Origin: Candidatus Schekmanbacteria bacterium
GTDB lineage: Bacteria; Schekmanbacteria; GWA2-38-11; J061
Assembly: GCA_016219965.1 (NCBI GenBank)
Contig: JACRJM010000001.1
Coordinates: 1-64,000 of the forward strand
Direction: 5' to 3'
DNA length: 64,000 nt
The number at the start of each line of letters is the position of its first letter. The first letter of the stretch is position 1. The position numbers were made by a program, and so were the translations under genes. The notes beneath the pieces were generated by a model that saw only the letters and a list, made by a program, of their open reading frames with translations, did no database searches and was not told where the DNA came from. This document shows positions 63,081 to 64,000 of this stretch, one piece after another.

Positions 63081-64000
63081 TCAAGAGATTATCTTAAGCT
63101 GAAGTACACGAGTGGTTTTATCATCAACTTTGAAATGTTCGCTTATCCTGAAACCACCTACCCATATAATATCATCACCTGAAAGAAAAATGGGTACTTT
63201 ATTCCTTTTGTGACGGGGAAATTTTATGTCCACAAAAAAATCCTGTAGCTTTTTCTTTCCTCTGAATCCGAGCGGGGAAAAAAAGTCTCCTTTTTCCCGT
63301 CCTCTTATTTTTAATGGAAGCTTGAGTTTTCCGAGATCAATGAGAGCTGTATCAGAATCTGTTTTTAATGTCTTAAGGTCTTTCCGCTCTAATATCTTAC
63401 CCTCGATTGTAATGCCCAACTTTTCAAGTGAGGTCTCTCCCGGAGGGGTGAAATAAACCTCAATCCCATTTACAGTTGACTTTCCTGTTTCTGCCGAGAA
63501 CATTATCTTCTCATAATTGTTTGTTACCCTTACTCCTCCCGGCAGGTGGAGCATATCTCCGGGATTGGAATAAGAAATGAAGTCTATAATCTTTTTTATG
63601 TGAGCGCTTGTTATCCTTGTCCACGGTTTTTTGAATGCAGACAGGATACCGGCTACTGCTCTTCCGGCAATCGCTTTATCAACCGATGATAATGCGCTTT
63701 TCTCAACTTCAATCTCAACTTCCCCCTTTGGCTTTATCCAGTCATCTTTAAATCTCTGAGCCTCTTTTTTTATGAATTCATCTTCAATAGATGCAATCTC
63801 CATTGTCCTTTGCATTGATTCGTAAAAAGATGGAGCTAATTCAGAAATGACCGGGATGAGTTTTCTTCTTATCCGGTTCCTGATAAAATTGTCAGACAAG
63901 TTGCTTGAATCTGAGATGAAGTCTATTTTAGCTTCTCTAAGATAACTGCGGATATCATAAGCTCTTATATTGATTAATGGCCTTATTATCTTAAGCGTTT
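63081..64000 (-). CDS. tilS: tRNA(Ile)-lysidine synthase, C-terminal part (partial)
   Basis: Open to the right edge of the window, so the N-terminal PP-loop ATPase domain with the SGGVDS motif is outside. The visible part begins in LKIIRPLINIRAYDIRSYLREAKIDFISDSSN and RNRIRRKLIPVI, the hallmark of TilS just after the ATPase core, followed by the TilS middle and C-terminal domains (e.g. IRGREKGDFFSPLGFRGKKKLQDFFVDIKFPRHKRNKVPI). It converts C34 of a tRNA(Ile) to lysidine so that it reads AUA codons. It lies 51 bases upstream of the KaiC-like gene. Confidence 0.92.
   Translation of the reverse strand, partial: TLKIIRPLINIRAYDIRSYLREAKIDFISDSSNLSDNFIRNRIRRKLIPVISELAPSFYESMQRTMEIASIEDEFIKKEAQRFKDDWIKPKGEVEIEVEKSALSSVDKAIAGRAVAGILSAFKKPWTRITSAHIKKIIDFISYSNPGDMLHLPGGVRVTNNYEKIMFSAETGKSTVNGIEVYFTPPGETSLEKLGITIEGKILERKDLKTLKTDSDTALIDLGKLKLPLKIRGREKGDFFSPLGFRGKKKLQDFFVDIKFPRHKRNKVPIFLSGDDIIWVGGFRISEHFKVDDKTTRVLQLKIIS

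Noticed and set aside
1-64000. CRISPR arrays, tRNA, rRNA or prophage genes
   Set aside because: No regularly spaced repeats, cloverleaf sequences, rRNA-like stretches or phage structural genes were recognised in any gap.

Overview
The window is chromosomal DNA of a Gram-negative, moderately AT-rich bacterium. The outer membrane is implied by apolipoprotein N-acyltransferase, several lipoproteins, a SurA/PpiD-type isomerase and heptose synthesis. PEP-CTERM proteins, c-type cytochromes, a MetF-MetV pair, a KaiC-like ATPase and a two-Cys-rich response regulator point to a deltaproteobacterium-like or candidate-phylum lineage; the sequence alone does not fix the taxon. No rRNA, tRNA, CRISPR array or phage module was seen.

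Layout. 1-9515: end of a CARDB-like secreted protein, an isoprenylcysteine methyltransferase-type protein, a di-haem peroxidase, and on the minus strand a phosphoglycerate mutase whose two halves are in swapped order (circularly permuted). Then comes a four-gene block of secreted proteins (ComEC-type metallo-beta-lactamase, kelch/PKD/cytochrome, small protein, LVIVD/IPT protein) behind a candidate sigma-54 promoter. 9862-17498: aspS, ppiD-like, FecR-domain, PsbP-like and a large beta-propeller protein in one run. 17551-20516: nuclease, a histone-deacetylase remnant, pcm and a TPR lipoprotein. 20778-25955: polyisoprenyl-phosphate sugar transferase followed by a tightly packed operon for GDP-D-glycero-alpha-D-manno-heptose (hddC, hddA, gmhA, gmhB) and an epimerase.

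25978-35318: lipoprotein, an enoyl-CoA hydratase gene cut by a complete IS481-like element (1029 bp, 5-bp target duplication), pyrE, an ABC-F ATPase preceded by a 123-bp inverted-repeat element, an FRG-domain gene with a HicAB toxin-antitoxin pair, a GT39-like transferase and a diguanylate cyclase. 35457-47945: radical SAM protein, TPR and beta-propeller proteins, a PEP-CTERM protein, sucCD with a ferredoxin, nucleotidyltransferase, TPM/LemA pair, excisionase-type HTH, acyl-CoA synthetase and a response regulator. 47988-64000: cytochrome/flavin-barrel lipoprotein, metF-metV, second PEP-CTERM protein, deoxyhypusine synthase-like protein, thrC, hisC, lnt, htrA, folD, a soluble histidine kinase, a KaiC-like ATPase and the 3' part of tilS.

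The most interesting observations are the permuted mutase with catalytic metal ligands retained; a shared regulatory layout at both PEP-CTERM genes (sigma-54 -24/-12 site plus two TGTC-N9-GACA palindromes, the proximal one centred about 141 bp upstream of the predicted start in both); and the extracellular MBL/kelch-cytochrome/LVIVD block with its own sigma-54-like promoter. The two PEP-CTERM genes lie about 11 kb apart and would be co-controlled by an activator that is not encoded in this window.
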